This document shows positions 41,782 to 51,310 of a stretch of DNA of 64,000 nucleotides, piece by piece (position 1 is the stretch's first letter; every line of letters starts with the position of its first letter). The DNA comes from Henriciella sp. (GTDB taxonomy: Bacteria > Pseudomonadota > Alphaproteobacteria > Caulobacterales > Hyphomonadaceae), in the NCBI RefSeq assembly GCF_029937755.1, contig NZ_JAPYPG010000002.1:349648-413647 (forward strand). Direction: 5' to 3'. Position numbers and translations under genes: made by a program. Below the pieces are notes generated by a model. The model searched no databases, had not been told where the DNA came from, and worked only from the letters and a program-made list of their open reading frames with translations.

Positions 41782-43446
41782 CTACTCGGCTTGCGAAGGG
41801 GACTCTTCAGTATCAGCGCTCTCTTCAGCGGCTTTCATTACCTTCAACTCGTCGCGCATACCGAGGAACAGGCTGACGCAACAGACAAGAACGATGGATG
41901 TGAAAGGCAGCGCTGCGGTGATCGTGCCGGCCTGGAGCGACTGAAGGGTTGCCTTGCCGCCGCCATAGAGCAGCATCGACGCCGTCACGCCAAGCATGCA
42001 GGCCCAGAAAACCCGCTGCGGCACAGGCGCATCTGTCTTGCCGCCTGACGTGATCGCATCAACGACGAGCGCACCGGAGTCGGCTGATGTAACGATGAAG
42101 ACGACCAGCAGGAAGATGGCAGCCGTTGATGTGATCGCAGCGATCGGCAGGCTGTTCAACATCTCGAACAGGGTCAGGGAGGCCGTTGTCATCCCGTCAG
42201 CGAGGTCGCCTGTGCCGGTCTCGAACTGCTGGATGGCGGTCTCACCGAAGGTGGTAAACCAGATGACGCAGATCGCGACAGGCGCAAGGATAACCACCGT
42301 CAGGTATTCGCGCACCGTACGCCCCCTTGAAATACGGGCGATGAACATGCCGACAAAAGGCGACCATGAGATCCACCAGGCCCAGTAGAAGATTGTCCAG
42401 TCATGGAACCAGGCTTCATCCGGGCGCTCGAACCAGCTCGACAGGGAGACTGAGTTTACGACGTAGCCGAGGAGATTCTGGCCGAACCCTGTGATGATGG
42501 CGAGCGTCGGACCGAGAATGAAGACGAAGATCATCAGGATGAGCGCAATGGTCATATTGATGTTGGAGAGCAGTTTCACCCCGCCATCCATACCGCGCAG
42601 CACCGAAATCACGGCAAGACCGGTAATGCTGAGAACAAGGCCGATCTGCATCGCAAGCGTCACCGGCTGACCGATCATGTAGGCAAGACCGCTGCTCGCC
42701 TGCGTGGCGCCAATACCAATCGTTGTCGCAAGACCGAAGACGGTGGAAATCACAGCCAGCGTATCGATGACATGGCCCCAGAAACCCCACACACGGTCGC
42801 CGAGGATGGGATAGAAGGCCGAACGGATCGTCAGCGGCAGGCCCTTGTTGTAGGCGAAAAAGCCGAGCGCCAGACCGACAATCGCATAGACGGCCCAGGG
42901 CGAGACGCCCCAGTGGAAGATCGTCGCGCTGAAAGCCAGCCGGCGCGCTTCAGGCGTTCCCGGCTCAACATTGAACGGTGTACCGAACCAGTCGGAATAG
43001 TAGGCCAGGGGCTCGGCAGCCCCGTAGAACATGAAACCGATACCAACCCCGGCAGCAAACAGCATCGCAATCCAGGAGTGTATTGCGAACTCCGGTCTGG
43101 CATCGACACCGCCAAGGCGGATGCGCCCCAATGGCGATATGGCGAGGCCGAGGCAGAAAACAGTGAGCAGGACCGGTGTCATGGCAAATAGCCAGTCAAA
43201 GGTCTGAAGGGTCCACTCCCGCGCGGCCTCAAGGCCCACGGCCGTGGCAGACGGAAAAATCAGGGAAGCCCCGGCGAAAAGAAGAACCAGCCCCGCACTC
43301 AGGAAAAAGACCGGATTGTGGATGTCGAGGCCGAGCCATTCGACATTGTCCTGGCCGACCTCGTAGTCGGTCTCATATTCAGACTGATATTCACTGTCAC
43401 TCATGGATGTATCGCTAGGAGTATCGCCTTCGGATTGTTTGTTCAT
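41782..43446 (-). CDS. BCCT family transporter (betaine/carnitine/choline type)
   Basis: A secondary transporter of 554 aa with twelve or so membrane helices. The substrate region reads FAAGVGIGFMFYGAAEPLAY, with Val where BetP has Met in GMGIG. The BCCT signature WAWWISWSPFVGMFIARISR with RTVREY follows. The N-terminus is acidic and rich in Ser, Asp, Glu and Tyr. BCCT carriers take up compatible solutes such as glycine betaine, coupled to sodium or protons. The ATG at 43446 has AAGGA 8 bases upstream. It is divergent from the TonB receptor. Confidence 0.93.
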   Translation of the reverse strand: MNKQSEGDTPSDTSMSDSEYQSEYETDYEVGQDNVEWLGLDIHNPVFFLSAGLVLLFAGASLIFPSATAVGLEAAREWTLQTFDWLFAMTPVLLTVFCLGLAISPLGRIRLGGVDARPEFAIHSWIAMLFAAGVGIGFMFYGAAEPLAYYSDWFGTPFNVEPGTPEARRLAFSATIFHWGVSPWAVYAIVGLALGFFAYNKGLPLTIRSAFYPILGDRVWGFWGHVIDTLAVISTVFGLATTIGIGATQASSGLAYMIGQPVTLAMQIGLVLSITGLAVISVLRGMDGGVKLLSNINMTIALILMIFVFILGPTLAIITGFGQNLLGYVVNSVSLSSWFERPDEAWFHDWTIFYWAWWISWSPFVGMFIARISRGRTVREYLTVVILAPVAICVIWFTTFGETAIQQFETGTGDLADGMTTASLTLFEMLNSLPIAAITSTAAIFLLVVFIVTSADSGALVVDAITSGGKTDAPVPQRVFWACMLGVTASMLLYGGGKATLQSLQAGTITAALPFTSIVLVCCVSLFLGMRDELKVMKAAEESADTEESPSQAE

Positions 43447-43753
43447 CGAACTATTCCTTCGCCGGCTAACGACCACATTTATGCGGTATCTCCAACCGAC
43501 AAAACATTCTCTTCATATGTGACATTAACGTCACTTCATGCTAGTGCATTGATTTATTGTAATTTTAATCTGAAAAGATAGAGTCAGTTCTTGGCAGCGC
43601 TAATGCTGCACTGCGGAATTCCTTTTACGAATCGTAATATCCAATTAGATCACCGATTGTTGTGCGCCCGAACGACAAGTCGAGGGCGCCACGCGGCCTG
43701 CCCCGGCTTTCCGGGCGTGCGGGCCTTCGTTGAAACAAGTATGGGGAAGATAC
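43447..43753. promoter_or_regulatory. Divergent BCCT/TonB-receptor intergenic region with inverted repeats
   Basis: A 307-base gap with no gene that I can support. GTGACATTAACGTCAC (43519-43534) is a 16-base palindrome with one mismatched pair, in an AT-rich stretch, and is a candidate operator. GCAGC-6-GCTGC (43594-43609) is a second, shorter inverted repeat. The TonB-receptor gene is preceded by GGGGAAG. No promoter could be fixed. Confidence 0.4.
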
Positions 43754-46366
43754 ATGAACACACTTCGGGGTGGAGCATCGCTGCTCGCCATTGGTGCTCT
43801 GATGACAAGCGTGCCGGTCATGGCACACGCACAGGACGCCGAACCGCAAGCCAGCACGCAGGCGCCGGCACAACCGGCGCCACAAAAAAAGCGTCGCCTG
43901 AAAGCCGTAACCGTTACTGCGACAAAGCGCTCCGAAAGCGCGCAGGACATCCCGGTTACCGTCAACGCGCTGGGCGAAGTCGAACTCGACCAGCTCGGTG
44001 TGAAGAACTTCACGGACTATCTCGTCCAGCTTCCGGGCGTCACCGCCGGTGGCTCCGGGCCCGGCCAGAACACGATCTACATCCGTGGTCTCGCCTCCAC
44101 GACGCCGAACCTGACGGTTGCAGGCGTCGCCGGTCTCGCACCGAATGTCAGCTTCTATCTCGACGAACAGCCGCTTGCCCAGCCGGGCCGGAATCTGGAC
44201 GTCTATGCCGCTGATATCGAACGCGTCGAGGTCCTCTCCGGTCCGCAAGGCACGCTGTTCGGTTCGAGCTCGCAGGCCGGTACGGTCCGCATGATCACCA
44301 ACAAGCCATCCTTCGAAGGCTTCGATGCGGGCTTCAAGGCATCGACCTCCTTCACCGAGGGCGGCGAGATGAGCAACTCCACCGAGGTGATGCTCAACCT
44401 GCCTGTGTCGGACAGTCTCGCCCTGCGCGGCGTTGTCTATAACGACACCCAGGGCGGTTATATCGACAATGTAGGCGGCCAGCTCACGGTCGAGGAATCG
44501 GCCCGGTTCCGTCCGGAAGGGACGGTTCGCGCCAACGGCGTTCCGGTAAACGCACAGCGCGCCGGCTTTCAGGCAGATGCAGACCTTTCGAACGTCAACT
44601 TCATTCCGGCCACAAATGGCACGATCGTCGAAGACGATATTAACGACACGACCTATCAGGGCTTCCGTTTGGGCGGTCTGTATCGTTTCAACGATGACTG
44701 GGACCTGCTGATCCAGCACAGCCAGCAGAAGATCGAAGCCGATGGTGTGTTCTCAGCCGATCCGGAGCTGGATGACTATGACATCCAGCGCTACACGCCG
44801 GAGAATCTGGAAGACAAGTTCCACAATACGGCATGGACGCTGGAAGGCCGCATCGGCATGCTCGAAGCGATCTATACAGGCGCCTATACAGAGCGGACCA
44901 CAGACCAGGTCGTCGACTATTCCGACTACCTCTTCGTTGGCCAGTACCTGCCTTACTATATCTGCGACGGCTCGGTGACCTATCCGGGCGCTGGCGGTCC
45001 TGAAGGCACCTGCTACGCCCCGAATCTCTATGTCACCTCGCACAGCGAGACCGAAGTGCAGACCCACGAAGTCCGCTTCAACACGCCTGACCAGTATCGC
45101 TGGCGCGCAACTTTCGGCGCTTTCTACAGCGACCTCGAACTGGCTGAGCGCAATGACTATGTCTACCCAGGCATTACCATGGTCGAAGGCTTCAACGGCG
45201 AAATCGGCTATGCGCCAAACTATCCGCTGACCAACACGGATGTGACCGGCGAAATCAACTCCGCCTATCCGGGCTACTACAGCCAGCCAGGGCCGTTCCC
45301 TGCAGAAGTCGGCTTCCGCAACGACGTGCTGCGCACGGACGAGCAACTCGGCGTCTTCGGCGAAACGACGTTTGATCTCACCGACCAGTTCGCCCTTACG
45401 CTGGGCGCTCGTTACTACGATGTTGAAGTCGACCTGAAGGGCAGTGCAAACTCGTCCTTCTTCAACCTCGGCCAGGACACCGATGCGCAGCGTGCCGGTA
45501 CGAACATCTCGTTCCTCTATGGTCCTGATGGTCCGGCTGAAGCACCGGATACCGCTTCCACCGACGGCTTCATCTACAAGGCAACGGGTGAGTGGACGCC
45601 GACGGAAGATACGCTCTTCTACGCGACCTACTCCGAAGGTTTCCGCGCCGGCCTGCTCAACCGTCCGGGCGGGGCAAGCGGTCCGGGTGACTACACCGTG
45701 CCGTATGCTGTCGATACCGACGAAGTGAAGAATTACGAGATCGGCTGGAAAACCGAGCTGTTCGACAATTCGCTGCGTTTCAACGGCGCCGCCTTCTTTG
45801 TCGACATCGAAGGTCTCCAGACCACCATCTTCGACCCGTCCATCGTCAACCTGTTCTTCTCGGATAATGCCGCGAATGCAGAGCTGAAGGGCATTGAGGG
45901 TGACTTCACCTGGGCCCCCGACAGCGTCGATGGCCTGACCATCGCCGGTGCCTTCTCCCTCCTCGATACCGAGGTGACGGAAGTCCTGGTGCCGACCGAT
46001 GATGTGGTCGAAGGCTCTGAACTTGCTTTCGCCCCGGCCTATCAGGGGAACATCCGCGCTCGCTATGAGTGGGATCTGGAGCAGGAGATCGCAGGTCAGC
46101 GCCTCGTTGCTCACGTCATGCCGCAAGTTGTCTTCTCCGACAGCTCGTACACGGACATCATCGAGATCAACAAGATGGAGCTTGATGGCTATGTGACGCT
46201 CGGCGCGACGGCCGGTGTCACAGGTGATAATTGGGGGGCAGAACTCTTTGCCACCAACCTCACCAACGAGTATGCTGAACTCTCCGGCAGCTTCGTCTAT
46301 GACCGTGAGCGGATCACGCCGATGCGCCCACGCACGATCGGTGTCCGGGTGAGCTACGACTATTAA
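43754..46366 (+). CDS. TonB-dependent receptor
   Basis: An outer-membrane receptor of 870 aa with a signal peptide (ending MAHAQ), a Gln/Pro/Ala-rich spacer, and a TonB box region (KAVTVTATKRSESAQDIPV). The plug domain has IERVEVLSGPQGTLFGSSSQAGTVRMITNKP-type motifs, and a 22-strand barrel ends in a C-terminal aromatic residue (VRVSYDY). Such receptors import siderophores, vitamins or glycans; the substrate is not evident and no iron-specific neighbours are present. ATG 43754 has GGGG 7 bases upstream. It is followed by a terminator-like hairpin and the TPR-sulfotransferase gene. Confidence 0.93.
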   Translation: MNTLRGGASLLAIGALMTSVPVMAHAQDAEPQASTQAPAQPAPQKKRRLKAVTVTATKRSESAQDIPVTVNALGEVELDQLGVKNFTDYLVQLPGVTAGGSGPGQNTIYIRGLASTTPNLTVAGVAGLAPNVSFYLDEQPLAQPGRNLDVYAADIERVEVLSGPQGTLFGSSSQAGTVRMITNKPSFEGFDAGFKASTSFTEGGEMSNSTEVMLNLPVSDSLALRGVVYNDTQGGYIDNVGGQLTVEESARFRPEGTVRANGVPVNAQRAGFQADADLSNVNFIPATNGTIVEDDINDTTYQGFRLGGLYRFNDDWDLLIQHSQQKIEADGVFSADPELDDYDIQRYTPENLEDKFHNTAWTLEGRIGMLEAIYTGAYTERTTDQVVDYSDYLFVGQYLPYYICDGSVTYPGAGGPEGTCYAPNLYVTSHSETEVQTHEVRFNTPDQYRWRATFGAFYSDLELAERNDYVYPGITMVEGFNGEIGYAPNYPLTNTDVTGEINSAYPGYYSQPGPFPAEVGFRNDVLRTDEQLGVFGETTFDLTDQFALTLGARYYDVEVDLKGSANSSFFNLGQDTDAQRAGTNISFLYGPDGPAEAPDTASTDGFIYKATGEWTPTEDTLFYATYSEGFRAGLLNRPGGASGPGDYTVPYAVDTDEVKNYEIGWKTELFDNSLRFNGAAFFVDIEGLQTTIFDPSIVNLFFSDNAANAELKGIEGDFTWAPDSVDGLTIAGAFSLLDTEVTEVLVPTDDVVEGSELAFAPAYQGNIRARYEWDLEQEIAGQRLVAHVMPQVVFSDSSYTDIIEINKMELDGYVTLGATAGVTGDNWGAELFATNLTNEYAELSGSFVYDRERITPMRPRTIGVRVSYDY

Positions 46367-46395
46367 GGTCGCACCCTGACCCTTGAAGAAACCTG

Positions 46396-46421
46396 CAGCG
46401 CCCCGTTTATTCGGGGCGTTG
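46396..46421 (+). terminator. Terminator-like hairpin after the TonB receptor
   Basis: CAGCGCCCCG and CGGGGCGTTG form a 10-base stem (one G-U pair) with a 6-base loop, followed by CTCTTTCT, a weak T-tract. It lies 30 bases after the receptor stop and 23 bases before the next ATG, so it may only partly stop transcription. Confidence 0.7.
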
Positions 46422-46443
46422 CTCTTTCTACCCCATCGGTTCC

Positions 46444-48438
46444 ATGACAACCCAACCCACCCCGACTGCCGACGCGCTCAAGTCCATCAAAGCCTCCATG
46501 CAGGCGGGACGTTTCGATGAAGCGGCAACGCTGCTCGACGACGTACTGGCAAACGATCCGGAGAACCAGGATGCGGTCTATATGGCTGCGGCCACGGCGC
46601 GCTATCGCGATCGTCCGGAGGAGGCGTTCAAGCATCTTGATACGCTGAAACGCATGGCGCCGGATTTCGGCCGGGCCTTCCAGGAAGAAGGCCATCTGCA
46701 CCGCCGGCAGGGAAATGCTGCGGCCGCCATCACAGCCTATGAGCGTGCCGTGCGCTACAATCCCGCCCTGAACGCCAGCTGGCTCGCCATAGCCGAGCTA
46801 CGGGCTGCGCAAGGTAACACGCAGGCCGCCGCCGAAGCACGCGCGCAGGCCGAACGGCTGAAGCAACTCCCGCGCGAGCTGCTCGCCGTCACGAATTTCA
46901 TCCATGAGGGCAAGGTGCTGCAGGCGGAACGCATCGCCCGCGCCTTCATGCAGCAGAACCCCCGCCATATCGAAGGCATGCGCCTGCTCGCCGATATCGG
47001 CACCCGTCTGGGCGTCCATGAGGATGCTGACTTCCTTTTGGAGACAGCAATCGAGCTCGATCCCGGCAATCCGCAGCTGAAGATCGATCACATACAGATC
47101 CTGCGTAAACGCCAGAAATATGAAGCTGCCCTCGCCCAGGCCGAGAAGCTTCTGGCCCAAGATCCGAAGAGCCCCGTCTTCAAGTCCATCTATGCCATCG
47201 AAAGCATGCAAGCCGGCAATTACGACGCCGCCCTCGCCATCTTCAACGAAGTGCTTAAAACCCTGCCTGACGATCTCGCGACACTGACTTCCCGCGGGCA
47301 TGCCCTGAAGACCGCCGGGCGGACCGAAGAAGCCGTGGCTTCCTATCGCCGCGCGACCAGGATCGAGCCGCTGCACGGCGATGCCTGGTATTCGCTCGCC
47401 AATCTCAAGACAGTCTCTTTCTCTGACGCTGACATCGATGCGATGCTCGCGGCCAAGCAGGATCCCAACCTTTCCCATATGGGCCGGATCCATATTGCCT
47501 TTGCCCTCGGCAAAGCTTTCGAGGACCGGGGCGATTACGACGCCTCCTTCGAGAACTATGCCGAAGGTAACCGGCTGAAGAAGCTCCAGGCGCGCTACAC
47601 GACCGAGCAGATGCAGGAAGAGTTCGAAGCCCAGAAACGCCACTGCACGCCCGAGCTGTTCGAGCGCCGGGCAGGCGTCGGCCATGACGACCCGGCCCCG
47701 ATCTTCATCCTTGGCCTGCCGCGCGCCGGCTCGACGCTGATCGAGCAGATTCTCGCCAGCCACAGCCAGGTGGACGGCACGCTGGAGCTGCCGAACATCC
47801 TGTCGCTGGCCCATCGCCTGCGCGGGCGCAAACAGGTCAGCGACCGCGACCGCTATCCGCGCATCCTGCACGACCTTCCGGACGAAGAGTTCGAGAAACT
47901 CGGCCGTGACTATATCGAGAATACCGCCATCCACCGGAAAGGCGCGCCCTTCTTCACCGACAAGATGCCGAACAATTTCCGGCATATCGGGCTCATCCAC
48001 ATGATCTTGCCCAATGCGAAGATCATCGATGCCCGCCGCGAGCCGATGGCGTGCTGCTTCTCGGGCTACAAGCAGCTCTTCGCCGAGGGTCAGGAGTTCA
48101 GCTACAGCCTCGACGATATCGGCCACTACTATCGTGGCTATGTCGACCTCATGGACCACTGGGACAAGGTGCTGCCCGGCAAGGTGCTCCGTGTTCAGCA
48201 TGAGGATGTCGTGGCCGACCTTGAAGGCCAGGTGCGCCGCATGCTCGAGTTTTGTGGCTTGCCTTTCGAACAGGCCTGTGTCGATTTCCATCAGACCAAA
48301 CGCGCTGTCAGGACGGCAAGTTCAGAACAGGTTCGCCAGCCGATCAGCAAGGCCGGCCTCGACCAGTGGCGCCATTTCGAACCGCATCTTGGCCCGCTCA
48401 AGGAGGCCCTGGGCCCAGCCCTGCCCCAAGAGACATAG
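46444..48438 (+). CDS. TPR-sulfotransferase fusion protein
   Basis: The 664-aa protein has about eight tetratricopeptide repeats in residues 1-350. A sulfotransferase domain follows, with the 5'-phosphosulfate loop FILGLPRAGSTLIEQIL near residue 425 and a 3'-phosphate region (DARREPMACCFSGYKQLF). Sulfotransferases use PAPS as donor; the acceptor is unknown. TPR-sulfotransferases are often next to TonB-dependent receptors in marine alphaproteobacteria, as here. There is no signal peptide, so it is cytoplasmic. MarR follows after 9 bases. Confidence 0.9.
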   Translation: MTTQPTPTADALKSIKASMQAGRFDEAATLLDDVLANDPENQDAVYMAAATARYRDRPEEAFKHLDTLKRMAPDFGRAFQEEGHLHRRQGNAAAAITAYERAVRYNPALNASWLAIAELRAAQGNTQAAAEARAQAERLKQLPRELLAVTNFIHEGKVLQAERIARAFMQQNPRHIEGMRLLADIGTRLGVHEDADFLLETAIELDPGNPQLKIDHIQILRKRQKYEAALAQAEKLLAQDPKSPVFKSIYAIESMQAGNYDAALAIFNEVLKTLPDDLATLTSRGHALKTAGRTEEAVASYRRATRIEPLHGDAWYSLANLKTVSFSDADIDAMLAAKQDPNLSHMGRIHIAFALGKAFEDRGDYDASFENYAEGNRLKKLQARYTTEQMQEEFEAQKRHCTPELFERRAGVGHDDPAPIFILGLPRAGSTLIEQILASHSQVDGTLELPNILSLAHRLRGRKQVSDRDRYPRILHDLPDEEFEKLGRDYIENTAIHRKGAPFFTDKMPNNFRHIGLIHMILPNAKIIDARREPMACCFSGYKQLFAEGQEFSYSLDDIGHYYRGYVDLMDHWDKVLPGKVLRVQHEDVVADLEGQVRRMLEFCGLPFEQACVDFHQTKRAVRTASSEQVRQPISKAGLDQWRHFEPHLGPLKEALGPALPQET

Positions 48439-48447
48439 CTTGACCGT

Positions 48448-48939
48448 ATGGACCAGAAGACGACCACCGCGCTTATTGCCCTGCGCCGTATCCAGCGGCG
48501 AACGGAACTCTATGCCCGCACGCTCGCGCAGAAAACGGATCTCAGCGTCTCGCAGCTGAAGGTCATGCAACTCCTGTCGAGCTTCGGGTCAGCAACGCCG
48601 GGTGAACTGGTCCGGCTGACCGCGCTCAGCAATGCATCCATTACGTCGCTGGTCGACAAGCTCGAAGCCCGCAAGCTCGTCGCCCGCCAGAGGGATCCTG
48701 CTGACGGCCGACGCGTCGTTCTGTTGCTTTCCGACATTGGTGAGGATGTCCTGCGGTCCGCGCCCAATCCGTTGCAGGACCATTTCGAACTTCTCTTCAG
48801 CGACCTGCCCGAATGGGAACGTTCGATGATTGTCTCGGCACTCGAACGCGTGGCCGACATCGTCGACGCGCGGTCCGAGGTGACGGACTCTGAGCCCATT
48901 CTCGACGTTGGCGCCTTCGACAGGGCGGGCGACTCCTGA
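48448..48939 (+). CDS. MarR family transcriptional regulator
   Basis: A winged-helix regulator of 163 aa with the MarR core: SVSQLKVMQLLSSFG, then the recognition helix region LTALSNASITSLVDKLEARKLVARQRDPADGRR and the wing VVLLLSDIGEDVL. MarR proteins bind palindromes near their own operon and are released by small ligands. It probably shares a transcript with the sulfotransferase gene. The palindrome upstream of the TonB receptor is a possible target. Confidence 0.92.
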   Translation: MDQKTTTALIALRRIQRRTELYARTLAQKTDLSVSQLKVMQLLSSFGSATPGELVRLTALSNASITSLVDKLEARKLVARQRDPADGRRVVLLLSDIGEDVLRSAPNPLQDHFELLFSDLPEWERSMIVSALERVADIVDARSEVTDSEPILDVGAFDRAGDS

Positions 48940-48942
48940 GGC

Positions 48943-49875
48943 TCAGTATCCCCGCTGGATATCAACGGATACCGGCGGTTCGCCTGTATCGAGATAGGCT
49001 TCCAAAAGCTCGCAAAAACGGTTCGCCGCGTCATCCGGCAAGGTTAGACCCGAGACGTGCGGGGTGACCGTCACGGCGGGGTGCGACCATCGCCAGTCAC
49101 CCGCCTGCAGAGGTTCAGCCTCGAACACGTCGAGCACCGCATGCGAGACCTGCCCCTTCGACAGGGCTCGCTGAAGCGCGTCATGATCCAGCGTCGAACC
49201 ACGCCCGACATTGATCAGCAGCGCATCGTTCAACTGATCGAGCACTTCTCCATCAACCAGCCCCTCTGTCTCCGCCGTGGCCGGGAGCGCGAGGACCAGC
49301 ACGTCTGGCGACTTTGCCAAGCCGAACTTGGCAACCGGCAGGACATGATCAAATCCCTGCCGGGGGGACCCGCTGCGGGAATACCCTGTCACCTCGGCTC
49401 CAAGCGCACGAAAGGCTCCGGAAATCCCTGCGCCGATGCTCCCTGTACCGAAGACGGCAACCTGTGCATCAAACGCATAGCGAGGCGCGGCTGCCTCCTT
49501 GTTCCAGTCCTCATTTTCCTGAAGCGCACGACGGGTCGCCATCCTCTGGAGATACGCGAGCGCATAGCCCAAGCAGAACTCTCCGATCTGTTCGCCCATC
49601 CGGCCCGTGGTCCGAGTGATGACAGGGGCGCGCTCAGGATCGCCGATCGCCGCACATAAATGATCAACGCCGGCGCCCACGGCATGAACCCAGTCATAGC
49701 CGTTGAGCGGTTCGTCTTCAGGCGGACGAAAGCTCATCAAAACCTTGAGGCCGCTCGCAGCTTCCGCGCTGTCGACGAAACGGATGGACGGAAACCGCGC
49801 TGCGAGCACGTCGCGGATAACCGCCTCATGCTTGTCAATCACGCGCACCGAGATGTCTTTCGATGTCCAGGCCAT
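48943..49875 (-). CDS. D-2-hydroxyacid dehydrogenase (GhrA-like)
   Basis: A 310-aa enzyme of the D-isomer hydroxyacid dehydrogenase family. The NAD(P) motif is VAVFGTGSIGAGI, the catalytic Arg is in NVGRGSTLD, the Glu in FEAEPL and the His in TPHVSG. Proteins of this size and type reduce glyoxylate or hydroxypyruvate, but the substrate is not proven here. It is convergent with marR (3-base gap) and divergent from a small gene. Confidence 0.88.
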   Translation of the reverse strand: MAWTSKDISVRVIDKHEAVIRDVLAARFPSIRFVDSAEAASGLKVLMSFRPPEDEPLNGYDWVHAVGAGVDHLCAAIGDPERAPVITRTTGRMGEQIGEFCLGYALAYLQRMATRRALQENEDWNKEAAAPRYAFDAQVAVFGTGSIGAGISGAFRALGAEVTGYSRSGSPRQGFDHVLPVAKFGLAKSPDVLVLALPATAETEGLVDGEVLDQLNDALLINVGRGSTLDHDALQRALSKGQVSHAVLDVFEAEPLQAGDWRWSHPAVTVTPHVSGLTLPDDAANRFCELLEAYLDTGEPPVSVDIQRGY

Positions 49876-49962
49876 TTCGGTCCCTCCCTTCAGATGCCGC
49901 CACCCGTTGACCCGGGTGGCGCTGCAACAACATCATGCACGGCAGGAAAGCGAGAGAAAGCC

Positions 49963-50232
49963 ATGGCACTGACACCGGAAGCGACACGCTGCGAAGGGAG
50001 CGATCCGGCCATTGTCGAGGTCGCGCTTGCAGGGCGCACTTACAAAGTGACGATCGAACAGGCCGACCAGGCAAGACTTGCCCCGAAGCAATCGCCTGAA
50101 CAGCTTGCGGAGGCCGCCTTCCGCTTCCTGCTCGACCGCGAGCCACCAGACGCCATCATGCCCCGCTTCGGGCTGATGATCATTGCGCGCTACTTCCCGG
50201 AATTCGAGGAGAAGCTGCCGGACTATCTTTGA
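49963..50232 (+). CDS. Small hypothetical protein (89 aa)
   Basis: No family recognised. The protein starts MALTPEATRCEGSDPAIVEV and has a short beta-rich part (AGRTYKVTIEQAD) and a helical part (SPEQLAEAAFRFLLDREP). It ends with a hydrophobic stretch (IMPRFGLMIIARYFPEFEE). No signal peptide or clear membrane helix is seen. GAGAGAAAG lies just upstream of the ATG. The body is free of low-complexity sequence and its codon use matches its neighbours. Confidence 0.75.
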   Translation: MALTPEATRCEGSDPAIVEVALAGRTYKVTIEQADQARLAPKQSPEQLAEAAFRFLLDREPPDAIMPRFGLMIIARYFPEFEEKLPDYL

Positions 50233-50246
50233 CCGGCAGCCACCCT

Positions 50247-51236
<990 letters not shown>

Positions 51237-51310
51237 TCATTCCTTGTCAGTGCCGTGATATGATGATCAGCCGGGGCTTGGAAGCACTGCCCTCGCGGAA
51301 GACACGGGCG

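Noticed and set aside
43518-43534. CRP binding site upstream of the TonB receptor
   Set aside because: TGTGA and TCAC are 8 bases apart rather than the 6 of the consensus, so I report only a candidate palindrome.
44753-46450. A 565-codon open frame antisense to the TonB receptor
   Set aside because: It is opposite a full TonB-dependent receptor, has no family motifs and no plausible ribosome binding site, so it is treated as a shadow frame.
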